Source of the DNA: Candidatus Poseidoniaceae archaeon
GTDB lineage: Archaea > Thermoplasmatota > Poseidoniia > Poseidoniales > Poseidoniaceae
Direction: 5' to 3'
Length of the DNA stretch: 35,447 nt
NCBI GenBank assembly: GCA_938084455.1
Contig: CALKDX010000004.1
Coordinates: 1-35,447 of the forward strand
Position 1 is the stretch's first letter, and each line of letters opens with the position of its first letter. Under the pieces are notes generated by a model, which had not been told where the DNA came from, did not search any database, and saw nothing but the letters and a program-made list of their open reading frames with translations. Shown here piece by piece: positions 8,205-15,848 of the stretch. Both the position numbers and the translations under genes were made by a program.

Positions 8205-8900
8205 TCAAAGGTCTGCGAAGTCATCATCAGAGGCATGGAGTTGACGGATTCGCTTTGCAACTCCGGTCTCTGGACCTCTTTTACCGAGCGGTTGCCAAAG
8301 CGTTTCATCGTGGCCTAATCCCGATGTGACCCAGCGCCCAAGCACGAACAACCAATCGGACAATCGATTGAGGTACACCTGAACGATGGGGCGAACGGAT
8401 GCGTCTCCTTCTGTTTCTTTGAGCCGCAGAACAGATCGTTCTAACCTCCGAGCAACCGTTCGGGCAAGATGAAGCATGGCTTCAGGACCATGTCCTGCTG
8501 GCAAAATGAAACTTGTTAAGGGCTCGAGATGTTCAAGCCAGGCATCCATTTCATCAACGAGAACATTGGATTGTTCTTCACTGATGAGGACCATGTATTC
8601 AGGAAGTTTAGAAGGGTCACAGGCGAGTTCTGCCCCAAGGTCAAACAGTTCGTTTTGCACCCGAGTGAGAACCATCGAAAGGATGGTTTGGACGCGTTGT
8701 ACGGTCGCTCTATTTCCACCATCTTCATGGTCAGGCATGCGGTTTGCTTCCATGGCAACCAAACCAAACACTGCGTTGAGTTCGTCGCATGTCCCAACCA
8801 CTTCAAAACGTGGATCTGCTTTGGAACGACGTGATCCGTCAACCAACGATGTTTCGCCCGTATCACCGCCTCCGGTGTAGACTCGATTAATGCGCACCAT
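8205..8900 (-). CDS. pduO: Cob(I)alamin adenosyltransferase, PduO type
   Basis: This enzyme transfers the adenosyl group of ATP to cob(I)alamin, making adenosylcobalamin for mutases or B12-dependent ribonucleotide reductase. The N terminus carries the ATP-binding signature YTGGGDTGETSLVDGSR, followed by VGTCDELNAVFG. The helical core has LPAGHGPEAMLHLARTVARRLERS and YLNRLSDWLFVLGRW, all standard for the PduO/MMAB trimeric family. At 231 residues it is slightly longer than usual because of an acidic tail (HASDDDFADL). The start is ATG at 8900. It lies 23 bases downstream of the DUF2203 gene on the same strand and is likely cotranscribed with it. The window contains no other cobalamin gene, so it probably serves salvage of imported B12. 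Confidence 0.94.
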   Translation of the reverse strand: MVRINRVYTGGGDTGETSLVDGSRRSKADPRFEVVGTCDELNAVFGLVAMEANRMPDHEDGGNRATVQRVQTILSMVLTRVQNELFDLGAELACDPSKLPEYMVLISEEQSNVLVDEMDAWLEHLEPLTSFILPAGHGPEAMLHLARTVARRLERSVLRLKETEGDASVRPIVQVYLNRLSDWLFVLGRWVTSGLGHDETLWQPLGKRGPETGVAKRIRQLHASDDDFADL

Positions 8901-8923
8901 GTGTTTCCCTCAGACGAGCCAAG

Positions 8924-9409
8924 TCATGCTTCTATGAGGGGTTTTCGGGCCATGAAACTTGCATCGATGGGGTGATACCATTCAATGTCCTCTTCGCCTA
9001 AACTCCAAGAATAAAGCGCAAGATGTTCATCCACCACACCATACCATTCCAAACGACCAGGCTCTAAACAGGCGATTCGAGTCCCTGTGGCCTCGATTTT
9101 GGCCGTTGTGTGTTGCCAATGGGTGACAAGTTGAGCTAAATGTTCCGCCACTTCGATGACGTGTTCATTCTCTGCCTCGAGAGATTCGAGAAGCACTTCC
9201 AGTTCTTCTGTGAGATCGTGCGCTTCATCGCTCATTGCCTGAAGTTCAGCGAGCCAGCGGGTGACTTTTGGCAGGTTTTCTCTCGCCTCTTCGATGGTCA
9301 CAATACGAGCGCCATGTGGAAGCACACGCAGTGCGTCCTCTTGATCTCGCAATGAACATGTGTCCATAGGTCGACCTGAAAAGAATGGAGCATCGCCTGT
9401 CTCTTTCAC
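8924..9409 (-). CDS. DUF2203-family protein
   Basis: The 161-residue protein shows the DUF2203 pattern: ARIVTIEEARENLPKVTRWL near the N terminus (residues 34-53), a long acidic helical region with coiled-coil character (about 60-105), then EPGRLEWYGVVDEHLALYSWSLGEEDIEWYHPID and a final FMARKPL. The family is short, cytoplasmic and uncharacterised; I cannot assign a function. The GTG start at 9409 has an AAGGA sequence six bases upstream, which supports it; an ATG at 9367 (MDTCSLRDQ) is the alternative and would remove a non-conserved lead. It precedes the adenosyltransferase gene by 23 bases on the same strand. Confidence 0.75.
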   Translation of the reverse strand: MKETGDAPFFSGRPMDTCSLRDQEDALRVLPHGARIVTIEEARENLPKVTRWLAELQAMSDEAHDLTEELEVLLESLEAENEHVIEVAEHLAQLVTHWQHTTAKIEATGTRIACLEPGRLEWYGVVDEHLALYSWSLGEEDIEWYHPIDASFMARKPLIEA

Positions 9410-9421
9410 ATGCGTTCCTTT

Positions 9422-9440
9422 ACTTGACGGACCTTCAAGT
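9422..9440. promoter_or_regulatory. Inverted repeat upstream of the DUF2203 gene
   Basis: ACTTGA and TCAAGT form a perfect 6-base inverted repeat with a 7-base spacer, ending 13 bases before the GTG start of the DUF2203 gene. A separate perfect palindrome, CCAAATTTGG, lies at 9466-9475 in the same intergenic stretch (9410-9541). Their spacing from the start could suit an operator for a dimeric regulator. Short repeats like these also occur by chance. Confidence 0.25.
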
Positions 9441-9541
9441 CATCGGCACAAACATTTGATTTTCGCCAAATTTGGGGGGTGGGTCCAAACTTCGTCGGCT
9501 CTCTCTGCCGGAGGGTCGGATGGAGTGAAAAGAAATGTACA

Positions 9542-9823
9542 CTAAGCCGGAAGAGTTTGTAATTTAGACGCTGTCCATGTTTTCTGGACAACCTTTCGAA
9601 CCAAGAGAGAGGCAAGGCTGATCCACACTGCCAATTCGACAACCACGACAATGTAGTAGACAGGTCCGAGTTCTTTCAGCATCGTAATGGCATCGTAGGG
9701 CTCACCATTGAGCGCCATGTAGAACGATTGGGAAAACAAACTTGAAGCGAACCAAATGAAAATTGCATACCACAAAACGGTGCTTAGAGTAGTGCTTGAC
9801 GCCTTCGCCTCCACTTCTTCCAT
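9542..9823 (-). CDS. Small two-helix membrane protein, unknown
   Basis: I do not recognise this 93-residue protein. It has two clear hydrophobic segments, STVLWYAIFIWFASSLFSQSF (about 14-34) and VYYIVVVVELAVWISLASLLV (about 55-75), separated by a short polar loop. A basic end (RKVVQKTWTASK) places the C terminus in the cytoplasm by the positive-inside rule. The start is ATG at 9823. It sits alone between 120-130 base gaps on both sides, so it is probably transcribed on its own. The overlapping track ORF at 9406-9651 is a shadow in another frame. Confidence 0.6.
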   Translation of the reverse strand: MEEVEAKASSTTLSTVLWYAIFIWFASSLFSQSFYMALNGEPYDAITMLKELGPVYYIVVVVELAVWISLASLLVRKVVQKTWTASKLQTLPA

Positions 9824-9889
9824 GTTAGTTAATCGACTTTCAAGATATTAAGTCCTTTGTTTGGTTGTGCGCTTAATTGCATCACACAG

Positions 9890-9923
9890 CACCCTTCCTG
9901 CTCTTTTCGGGCAGAAAAGGGTG
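9890..9923. terminator. Hairpin between two membrane-protein genes
   Basis: CACCCTT (9890-9896) pairs with AAGGGTG (9917-9923), and CTGC (9898-9901) pairs with GCAG (9911-9914) around a 9-base loop, giving an 11-pair stem with one small bulge. It lies 22 bases downstream of the stop of the minus-strand gene at 9945-10712. No long U-run follows, so it is either a structured 3' end or a processing site rather than a classic intrinsic terminator. Confidence 0.35.
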
Positions 9924-9944
9924 AATCAAAATCGGAAACCGGAA

Positions 9945-10712
9945 TTATTCCTCTTCGTCAACAAGGCTGGGAAGCAAGGATGCTGTTTCTGAATCGATGC
10001 GTGTCAGCGCATCGTGAATTGCTTTGATCCACTCAGGAGCAACTGCTCTTTCGCCCCCAGCATCTTGCAAGGCCTCCCACCATTCAGCCGCTTTTTCAGA
10101 ATCACCGATGAACAAATTAAGGCGGTGAAGTGCGACATACGCCATTGGGTTAAGATGCTCTTCTTCAGCGTCCCACCCCTTTTCAAAACAAGCAATTGCT
10201 CCATCATGACCATCGACAAGTCCACGTTGAAGAGCCACCATTCCAGCCTGGCTCCAAGCTAGAGGAAGCCGTCCAATCAACAGGCCGCGGAACACAAGCC
10301 ATGTTTGGCCCCCACCCAACACGACCAGCGAAAGGAAGCCCGACCATTGTTCGAAGGTGCTCAAATCGTCCCATGTGGTGACCATCAGTCCACCGACACC
10401 AACGCAAAACATGAACCCCGAAAAGGGCGCAATCAGCACTTCTCTTCGAGTTCTTAGAAGATGATGAATACCAACAAGCAACCCGAACGAACCGAAAAAA
10501 GTGAGGATGACAAGGTGGCCAATGACGGTCACCGGATTAGGGGCGAGTTGGCCCAATGCAAGCAAAAATCCAGTGGTCAACACCAGCGACCCGAAACGGC
10601 GCGACGGAAGGGGGAATGGTTGGCTTCGTGAGCCAAGGATCAAAACAGTGCCAATAAGCAGTTCAAACCCAAGGAGAATCCAGCGAAGGCTTTCGTCTTC
10701 CAAGAGCAGCAT
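9945..10712 (-). CDS. Five-helix membrane protein with cytoplasmic TPR-like tail
   Basis: The first roughly 155 residues contain five hydrophobic helices (starting with LRWILLGFELLIGTVLIL; the last is LSLVVLGGGQTWLVF). The remaining 100 residues are soluble. There SQAGMVALQRGLVDGHDGAIACFEKGW and NPMAYVALHRLNLFIGDSEKAAEWWEAL look like two tetratricopeptide-style helix pairs, a common protein-docking module. The tail ends in acidic EEE. No catalytic motif is visible and I do not know the family. The start is ATG at 10712. It follows rlmH on the same strand after 47 bases and may be cotranscribed with fun14-like and rlmH. It probably acts as a membrane-anchored scaffold, which is a guess from architecture. 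Confidence 0.65.
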   Translation of the reverse strand: MLLLEDESLRWILLGFELLIGTVLILGSRSQPFPLPSRRFGSLVLTTGFLLALGQLAPNPVTVIGHLVILTFFGSFGLLVGIHHLLRTRREVLIAPFSGFMFCVGVGGLMVTTWDDLSTFEQWSGFLSLVVLGGGQTWLVFRGLLIGRLPLAWSQAGMVALQRGLVDGHDGAIACFEKGWDAEEEHLNPMAYVALHRLNLFIGDSEKAAEWWEALQDAGGERAVAPEWIKAIHDALTRIDSETASLLPSLVDEEE

Positions 10713-10759
10713 GTTAGGTCTCCGTTTCTCGCAATCTTCGGTGCTTCTTGACCCTTTGG

Positions 10760-11227
10760 TCAGGCCTTGTGGTAATCCGAACCACGAATAATTTCAGTTG
10801 CACGGTAAACCTGTTCGATCAAAACAATGCTTGCAAGTTCGTGCGGCATGGTCATCGGCGAAAGCGAAAGCCGTTCAAAATGACGGTCTGGCCTCTCAGT
10901 CCAGCCCTCAGCTGGCCCGATGGCAAGGTGGATTGGCTCGCTGCCCACGCTCCATTTTTGGTACCTTTTGGAGAAGGCAATGGATGGTTCCAGCATCCCC
11001 CCCTCATCCATGAGATAGAGTGTCCCCGGCACCTGGCTTAACACTTCACAGTACGCTTTGCAAGAAAGTTTGTTTGAGTGGATGCGGACCTTTACGCCTC
11101 GGCTTTGAAGACGTTCATGATACATCTCGAAAACGCGCCGTAGATCATTTTGTTTCATGGTCCCGTGAAGGTGAAGAACCACTCGACCCATGCCGTAGGC
11201 TGTCCGCCATGGTTGATGAACTTGCAT
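10760..11227 (-). CDS. rlmH: RlmH-family SPOUT rRNA methyltransferase
   Basis: RlmH (YbeA) methylates the N3 of a pseudouridine in 23S rRNA helix 69 in bacteria. It uses S-adenosylmethionine bound in a trefoil knot. The C-terminal knot is plain here: LYLMDEGG, then HLAIGPAEGW, and the near-invariant LSLSPMTMPHELASIVLIEQVYRATEII followed by YHKA, matching the family ending YHRE. The conserved core starts at MGRVVLHLHGTM (ATG at 11191). I list the ATG at 11227 because it overlaps the upstream stop as TGATG, which suggests translational coupling to the FUN14-like gene. An RlmH homologue in an archaeal context is less common than in bacteria, so the modified position is not certain. Confidence 0.88.
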   Translation of the reverse strand: MQVHQPWRTAYGMGRVVLHLHGTMKQNDLRRVFEMYHERLQSRGVKVRIHSNKLSCKAYCEVLSQVPGTLYLMDEGGMLEPSIAFSKRYQKWSVGSEPIHLAIGPAEGWTERPDRHFERLSLSPMTMPHELASIVLIEQVYRATEIIRGSDYHKA

Positions 11228-11547
11228 CACGATTTTATCTTTTGAACAAGGTAGAACCCAAGCGCGACACTTGCACCAAACATGCCAAGTTCCACGACAG
11301 ATTCCATCACGGATATGACCTCATCAACAGCCCGACCGCTATTTTCCATCAGTCCCATGGAGAGTCGTTCCCAATCGACAGTCAGAATGCCCCGAGACTC
11401 CAACCATTTCAAGAGGATGAATTGTCCGAGTAAAAACCACTGCAGAGCCTTTGTAGCCATCGCCCAAATCAAACCAAGTATTGCCCCTAAGAGAACACCT
11501 TCAATCGCTGCCGTGCCGAGTAAATCGAGCCAGAATTCTGAGTCCAT
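11227..11547 (-). CDS. FUN14-domain-like small membrane protein
   Basis: The 106-residue protein opens with an acidic stretch, then EGVLLGAILGLIWAMATKALQWFLLGQFILLKWLESRGILTVDWERL, which fits the FUN14 family pattern of glycine-rich helix, second helix and a G-I-x-VDW motif. A third hydrophobic segment (LGMFGASVALGFYLVQK) closes the protein. FUN14 homologues in archaea and bacteria are small membrane proteins of unknown role; the eukaryotic FUNDC1 is a mitophagy receptor, which does not transfer here. The start is ATG at 11547, and the stop overlaps the rlmH start. The divergent promoter lies at 11548-11621. Confidence 0.62.
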   Translation of the reverse strand: MDSEFWLDLLGTAAIEGVLLGAILGLIWAMATKALQWFLLGQFILLKWLESRGILTVDWERLSMGLMENSGRAVDEVISVMESVVELGMFGASVALGFYLVQKIKS

Positions 11548-11621
11548 GTTTCATCCAATACAGTTGCCAATATATGACATTTAATAGATGGCGTTAAGGG
11601 TTCTTGACCCGTCACCAAACC
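11548..11621. promoter_or_regulatory. Divergent promoter with TATA-like element
   Basis: The gap between the FUN14-like gene (minus) and the unknown gene (plus) contains the AT-rich stretch CAATATATGACATTTAATAG around 11568-11587. TATATG at 11571-11576 lies about 46 bases before the plus-strand ATG at 11622. The reverse complement CTATTAAATG could serve the minus-strand gene 24 bases away, which would then be nearly leaderless. Assignment is by composition and spacing only. Confidence 0.4.
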
Positions 11622-11963
11622 ATGGGATGGTGGCCGTTCACTTCAAAAAAGTCATCCAAGCGGGCGCGAGTTGATGACCCTCTGTTGAAGGATGCTCGGA
11701 CTTGGATTTCAGAGCTGCGGGACGTGTGCGAGATGAATTTCGAACAACCCGAGGAAGCGAGACGCCGTATTCGTCACATGCAAGTGGAGTGGCACGACGC
11801 TATGGAAATAGGTCATCTAAGCCCGGCTAATCGAGAAGGTCTTGAGGCGAGAGCCTTCCGCCTTCTGAGTTGTCCAGATGATGAATGGATGCATTGGCTT
11901 GATGATCTCGACTTTTGGAAAACAGGTTGGAAACCTGCATCTTTAGCTGATAACGAGGCTTGA
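11622..11963 (+). CDS. Small helical protein of unknown function
   Basis: I do not recognise this protein. From the ATG at 11622 (preferred over the track's TTG at 11604) it has 113 residues: a short Trp-Trp and lysine-rich lead (MGWWPFTSKKSSKRARVDD), then helices DPLLKDARTWISELRDVCEMNF and EARRRIRHMQVEWHDAMEIG, and a Trp-rich end (DDEWMHWLDDLDFWKTGWKP). It is charged and apparently soluble. It lies 26 bases before the PTGES2-like gene on the same strand and is probably in one transcript with it and the gene after. Confidence 0.55.
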   Translation: MGWWPFTSKKSSKRARVDDPLLKDARTWISELRDVCEMNFEQPEEARRRIRHMQVEWHDAMEIGHLSPANREGLEARAFRLLSCPDDEWMHWLDDLDFWKTGWKPASLADNEA

Positions 11964-11989
11964 AGAAGGGGCCGCCCGCAGGATGCTCC

Positions 11990-12682
11990 ATGGGTCAAAC
12001 CCCAACCCTCCACATGCTCTACACCTGCCCCTTCTGTTGGAAGGTCCGTGGAGTCATCGAACACCTCGGCATGGAAGTTGAGTACGTCAGTGTCAACGGA
12101 ATGAAAATCAAGAAAGAAGTGTCCTTCGCAGGAGATTGGGGGAAAGTACCGGTCTTCACCGACGAGAACGGAGAATATTTTGTCAATTCCACCCCGGTTA
12201 TGAAACACATCGATGCCGCCTATAACGACGGTAAGCTAGCCTCTAAGGGCGATCCAGCCCGCCAAGAGAAATGGCTCGAGTGGGCGGACGCAAAGGTCTC
12301 CAAGGCAACGGTTCCAATCTTGTACGGAACCCTTGGGGCTGCCTTGAAAACAACAACTCGAATTTCAAAACTAGAAAAATTCGGGTTCATTTCTAAGCGG
12401 CTCTATGCATGGGCGGGCTTCCCAATCATGTGGGGCATTATCGCTCGAAAGCGAGTCAAAAAAGACGGTAGAACTCCGAAAAAATTGTGGCATGATCTCT
12501 TGACCGAATTTACAGATGAACATGGCGAACATGCCTTCTTTGGGGGGGACTCCCCCGACCTAGTTGACTTCGGGATGTTCGGCTATGTGCGCTCAATCTC
12601 CCCATTCCCACAATTTACCTTGCTTGAAGACCACCAGAAAGGTATGGCTTGGTATCGACGCATGGAAGGAACACTCCAGTGA
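11990..12682 (+). CDS. PTGES2-like glutaredoxin/GST-fold protein
   Basis: The N-terminal glutaredoxin-type domain has the redox motif LYTCPFCWKVRG (Cys13-x-x-Cys16), the cis-proline segment GKVPVFTDENG and NSTPVMKHIDAAY. The C-terminal helical domain starts WLEWADAKVSKATVPILYGTLGAAL and runs through EHAFFGGDSPDLVDFGMFGYVRS. Both halves align well with membrane-associated prostaglandin E synthase 2, including the WxxWAD helix and a stretch ahead of a hydrophobic LYAWAGFPIMWGI segment. No prostaglandin chemistry is expected here; a glutathione/thiol-dependent reductase or heme-binding role is plausible. The ATG at 11990 fits the family start better than the track's TTG at 11960. It is followed after nine bases by the next gene. 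Confidence 0.78.
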   Translation: MGQTPTLHMLYTCPFCWKVRGVIEHLGMEVEYVSVNGMKIKKEVSFAGDWGKVPVFTDENGEYFVNSTPVMKHIDAAYNDGKLASKGDPARQEKWLEWADAKVSKATVPILYGTLGAALKTTTRISKLEKFGFISKRLYAWAGFPIMWGIIARKRVKKDGRTPKKLWHDLLTEFTDEHGEHAFFGGDSPDLVDFGMFGYVRSISPFPQFTLLEDHQKGMAWYRRMEGTLQ

Positions 12683-12691
12683 GGGATTCAC

Positions 12692-13540
12692 TTGGAACCA
12701 ATCGATGTTTTAGGAATTGACTTTCACCCAGTGAAAGCGCAAACGATGTTCTTGGGCACCGATAAGGGCGGTTGGATTTACTCGAGCCAAAGGCCACGCC
12801 ACGAGGTCAGGTTGCCGGATTATTACATCATGAACGCCCCCCTGAGTGAACGCGACGTGGCCCTGCTTTCGGGAACTGAAGGCGGTAACCCTGAAGCACT
12901 TTTCAATGTGGATGTTGAAGTCCTAAAGCGCATTTTGCAAGCCGGTAATGCTGCGGTTGAACAAGGCATTGAAGGATTGGATTCTGCCACCCGATGGGAA
13001 GTACGAAACCCTACTGAATCAGAATGGCGTTGCGCCGAAGCCGAACTCGGACTTGGTCTTGAGAAAAAGCAGATCGAAATCCTTGCCGACGCAGTCAATT
13101 CAAATTACCGAGGTGCCATGATGGACGGACGGCCTCGTCGTTTCGAAGGCATCGGCCCAATGGCGCTTCACCGGGCTGCCATCGAAACGCATCCCAGTAA
13201 AGAGGGCATCACCGCTCTTTCAAGCGTACCTTTGGACCGACCAATCGGGGGTGTCGTCGCAAGATTGGTCGTCGCGCCAATCCGTGAGGGGCCAGAAAAA
13301 AAGGTCCCGGTTGCAGCAGATATGGCAGCGAACCTTCGCATGGAATTAATCTGCACGTTCTTGCTTGGCGTGATTCCTTCATTTGCCATTCCCGTTCTTA
13401 GGGGCATGGGAGATTATGCATTCACCGGCTGGGCTAACCTGCTGTTTGGAGGCCTCTGTGCCGGGTTTGTAACGGGTGCCTTCTGGAGACCACGTAGGCC
13501 AACCATCGCCTTTGATGACGTGGAATCTAAGATTCCTTGA
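12692..13540 (+). CDS. Degenerate FGE/sulfatase-modifying-factor-like protein with two C-terminal membrane helices
   Basis: The segment HEVRLPDYYIMNAPLSERDVALLSG (about 32-56) and the later RWEVRNPTESEWRCAEAELGLG (about 101-122) echo the formylglycine-generating-enzyme fold, whose markers are 'V-L-x-FYI...PVT..' and 'RLPTEAEWEYA'. ARLVVAPIREG near residue 190 resembles the family's closing GFRLV strand. The catalytic cysteine pair and the RGGSW loop of true FGE are absent, so enzymatic activity is unlikely and a binding role is inferred. Two hydrophobic helices (LICTFLLGVIPSFAIPVL and NLLFGGLCAGFVTGAFW) anchor the C terminus. The start is TTG at 12692 with GAGGGA upstream. Its end overlaps the 3' end of maeB by 14 bases. 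Confidence 0.5.
   Translation: MEPIDVLGIDFHPVKAQTMFLGTDKGGWIYSSQRPRHEVRLPDYYIMNAPLSERDVALLSGTEGGNPEALFNVDVEVLKRILQAGNAAVEQGIEGLDSATRWEVRNPTESEWRCAEAELGLGLEKKQIEILADAVNSNYRGAMMDGRPRRFEGIGPMALHRAAIETHPSKEGITALSSVPLDRPIGGVVARLVVAPIREGPEKKVPVAADMAANLRMELICTFLLGVIPSFAIPVLRGMGDYAFTGWANLLFGGLCAGFVTGAFWRPRRPTIAFDDVESKIP
13522..13536. repeat. Inverted repeat at overlapping gene ends
   Basis: GGAATCT and AGATTCC form a perfect 7-base inverted repeat around a single A, lying exactly where the FGE-like gene and maeB end tail-to-tail. The minus-strand stop TAG is inside it. It might form a short bidirectional hairpin in both transcripts (five pairs with a five-base loop), but coding constraint or chance could also explain it. 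Confidence 0.3.
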
Positions 13541-15848
13541 CTGGCTCAACCAAACTTTCCCAGTATGGCTCTTGACGGATGGCGTCAGCAGCACATATGG
13601 CTGCCATATTGACAATGTGACGCACACCATCCTGTCGAGCAACAAGTTGGACTGGGTGGCTCATGCCTTCCAAAATAGGACCGGTCATTTCCGCGTCCCC
13701 CAGTTCCTCAAGCAGTTTGTAAGCGATGTTTGCTGCTGCTAGGTTCGGCAAAACGAGGACATTTGCAGCACCTTCGAAAGCCATGAATGGGTATTCGCCT
13801 TGCACGTCTCCATTGAGGGCGGTATCGGCTTGCATTGGACCGTCGATGACCAGGGAAGGGTCAAGTTCACGGGCAAACTCAATCGCATCTTCAATCCGTT
13901 CAGACCGTTGCGCACGGCTGCTACCGAAATTGGAGAACGAAAGCATAGCAACCACGGGATCAACACCAAATCGACGAGCGACTTTGGCAGTCTGCACGGC
14001 TATTTCTGCAAGTGTTCTGCTGTCAGGGTACACGTTGACTGTTGCGTCTGCAAGGAAGATCGTGCGTCCTTTTACGTTCATCATATAGCACCCAACGATG
14101 CAATGAGCGTCGTCATCTGCCCCAATCAACTCAAGGGTAGGACGAAGCACATCGGCATAGTTCCGGCTCACACCTCCTACGAATCCATCTGCATCACCGT
14201 TGGCCACCATCTGGCTGGCAAAGTAAGGACGGGATTTCAGCAACCGTGCAGCATCGACGACCGTCATTCCCTTTCGGTTTCGACGCTCGAGCATGGATTG
14301 AGAGTACACACCTTTCCGGCGTTCGTCCTTTCTTGGGTCATAGACTTCGTAATCAAACGACAAACTCAACTCATCGACCATTCGATGTATGCGCTTTTCT
14401 GGGCCCAACAAAATTGGATAACATATTTTTTGCTCGACCAGTTGAGCAGCGGCTCTGATCACTTTTTCATTGTCTCCTTCGGGGAACACAATTCGCTTTC
14501 CTCGGCCGCGTACCTGATTGATGACGTGTCGCATGATTGAGTAAGATTGTCCAAGCCTTGCTTCCAATTCGTCTCGATAATCGGTGATGGAGAACTCTTC
14601 TGGAACCACACCTGCAATGCCTTCATCGACAGCCGCTTGTGCCACTGCAGAAGCCTCCCAAAGCAAGACCCTTCGATCAAAGGGTTTTGGAATGATATAA
14701 TCGGGCCCATACTGCATCACTGCGCCATCGTATGCGGCAGAGATGTAATCGGGCACCGGTTCTTTTGCCAATGCTGCAAGCGCACGGGTTGCTGCCATTT
14801 TCATGCCCTGAGTGATGTCTCGAGCGCGAACGTCAAGCGCGCCACGGAAAATGTATGGGAAGCCCAACACGTTGTTGACTTGATTGGAATAATCTGAGCG
14901 TCCGGTCGCAATGATCGCATCTGTGCGCACTTCGAGAATTTCCTCGGGCAATATTTCCGGAGTTGGGTTTGCCAAAGCAAACACAATCGGTTTTGGCGCC
15001 ATGCTGCCAATCATTTCTTTGCTCACTAAACCCCCCCTTGAAAGGCCCAGCATGACGTCTGCGTCTTTCAATGCGTCAGCCAATTGACCGGGTTCGCGCT
15101 CATGGGCGAATGGGGCTTTGTACTCGTTGAGTTCGCCCGCTTCCAATCTTGCCTTAGTGACGATTCCTTTGCTGTCAACCATTGAAATGTTCGATCTCGA
15201 AACACCGATGGCAACGTAATGATTTGCGCAAGCAATAGCGCTGGCGCCCGCCCCTATCACAACCACTTTGATTTCAGAGAGCTCTTTTCCTTGCAACTCA
15301 ACGGCGTTGAGCAACGCTGCTGCGGAGATAATCGCAGTACCATGTTGATCGTCATGCATCACGGGGATGTCGGTTGCTTCTGCAATCCGCCGTTCAATTT
15401 CGAAACACTCAGGGGCTTTGATGTCTTCAAGGTTAATCCCTCCAAAGGTCTTAGCAATGTTGACAACCGTATCGATGAAGGCTTCTGGATCTTCTGTATC
15501 CACTTCAATGTCAAACACGTCGATGTCTGCAAATGTCTTCAGCAACAGGCCCTTTCCTTCCATGACTGGTTTGCTTGCTAGAGCACCGATGTTTCCTAAC
15601 CCTAAGACCGCTGTACCGTTTGAAATAACAGCGACTAAATTCCCTTTCGAAGTGTAGCGGTAGGCATCTTCAGGGCGTTCGGCAATCGCCAAACAGGGGT
15701 ATGCAACGCCTGGTGAATACGCAAGGCTGAGTTCATGAGCCGTGCTGTGTGGTTTGGTTGGAACAACCTTGATTTTTCCCCTCGGCTCAGCCTCGTGGTA
15801 CTCGAGAGATTCTTTCTTGAGCAGCCGCTCCTTTTTCTCTCGATTCAT
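13527..15848 (-). CDS. maeB: Malic enzyme fused to phosphotransacetylase-like domain (MaeB)
   Basis: MaeB oxidatively decarboxylates malate to pyruvate with NADP. The N-terminal malic enzyme half (to about residue 430) shows HELSLAYSPGVAYPC, NGTAVLGLGNIGALASKPVMEGK, the metal-binding FADIDVFDIEV and CFEIERR, DDQHGTAIISAAALLNA, the nucleotide-binding VVVIGAGASAIACANHY and the NQVNNVLGFPYIFRGALDV loop. The C-terminal half (about 440-770) is a phosphate acetyl/butyryltransferase-like domain: IVFPEGDNEKVIRAAAQL, then NYADVLRPTLELIG, LVIDGPMQADTALN and VLVLPNLAAANIAYKLL. In bacterial MaeB this domain binds acetyl-CoA and regulates activity rather than catalysing. I prefer the ATG at 15848 to the track's TTG at 15857. 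The full bacterial fusion suggests horizontal origin. Confidence 0.96.
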   Translation of the reverse strand: MNREKKERLLKKESLEYHEAEPRGKIKVVPTKPHSTAHELSLAYSPGVAYPCLAIAERPEDAYRYTSKGNLVAVISNGTAVLGLGNIGALASKPVMEGKGLLLKTFADIDVFDIEVDTEDPEAFIDTVVNIAKTFGGINLEDIKAPECFEIERRIAEATDIPVMHDDQHGTAIISAAALLNAVELQGKELSEIKVVVIGAGASAIACANHYVAIGVSRSNISMVDSKGIVTKARLEAGELNEYKAPFAHEREPGQLADALKDADVMLGLSRGGLVSKEMIGSMAPKPIVFALANPTPEILPEEILEVRTDAIIATGRSDYSNQVNNVLGFPYIFRGALDVRARDITQGMKMAATRALAALAKEPVPDYISAAYDGAVMQYGPDYIIPKPFDRRVLLWEASAVAQAAVDEGIAGVVPEEFSITDYRDELEARLGQSYSIMRHVINQVRGRGKRIVFPEGDNEKVIRAAAQLVEQKICYPILLGPEKRIHRMVDELSLSFDYEVYDPRKDERRKGVYSQSMLERRNRKGMTVVDAARLLKSRPYFASQMVANGDADGFVGGVSRNYADVLRPTLELIGADDDAHCIVGCYMMNVKGRTIFLADATVNVYPDSRTLAEIAVQTAKVARRFGVDPVVAMLSFSNFGSSRAQRSERIEDAIEFARELDPSLVIDGPMQADTALNGDVQGEYPFMAFEGAANVLVLPNLAAANIAYKLLEELGDAEMTGPILEGMSHPVQLVARQDGVRHIVNMAAICAADAIRQEPYWESLVEPVKES

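Noticed and set aside
13800-14540. 246-residue plus-strand ORF inside maeB
   Set aside because: It is a shadow; the minus strand encodes the well-recognised phosphotransacetylase half of MaeB over the same bases.
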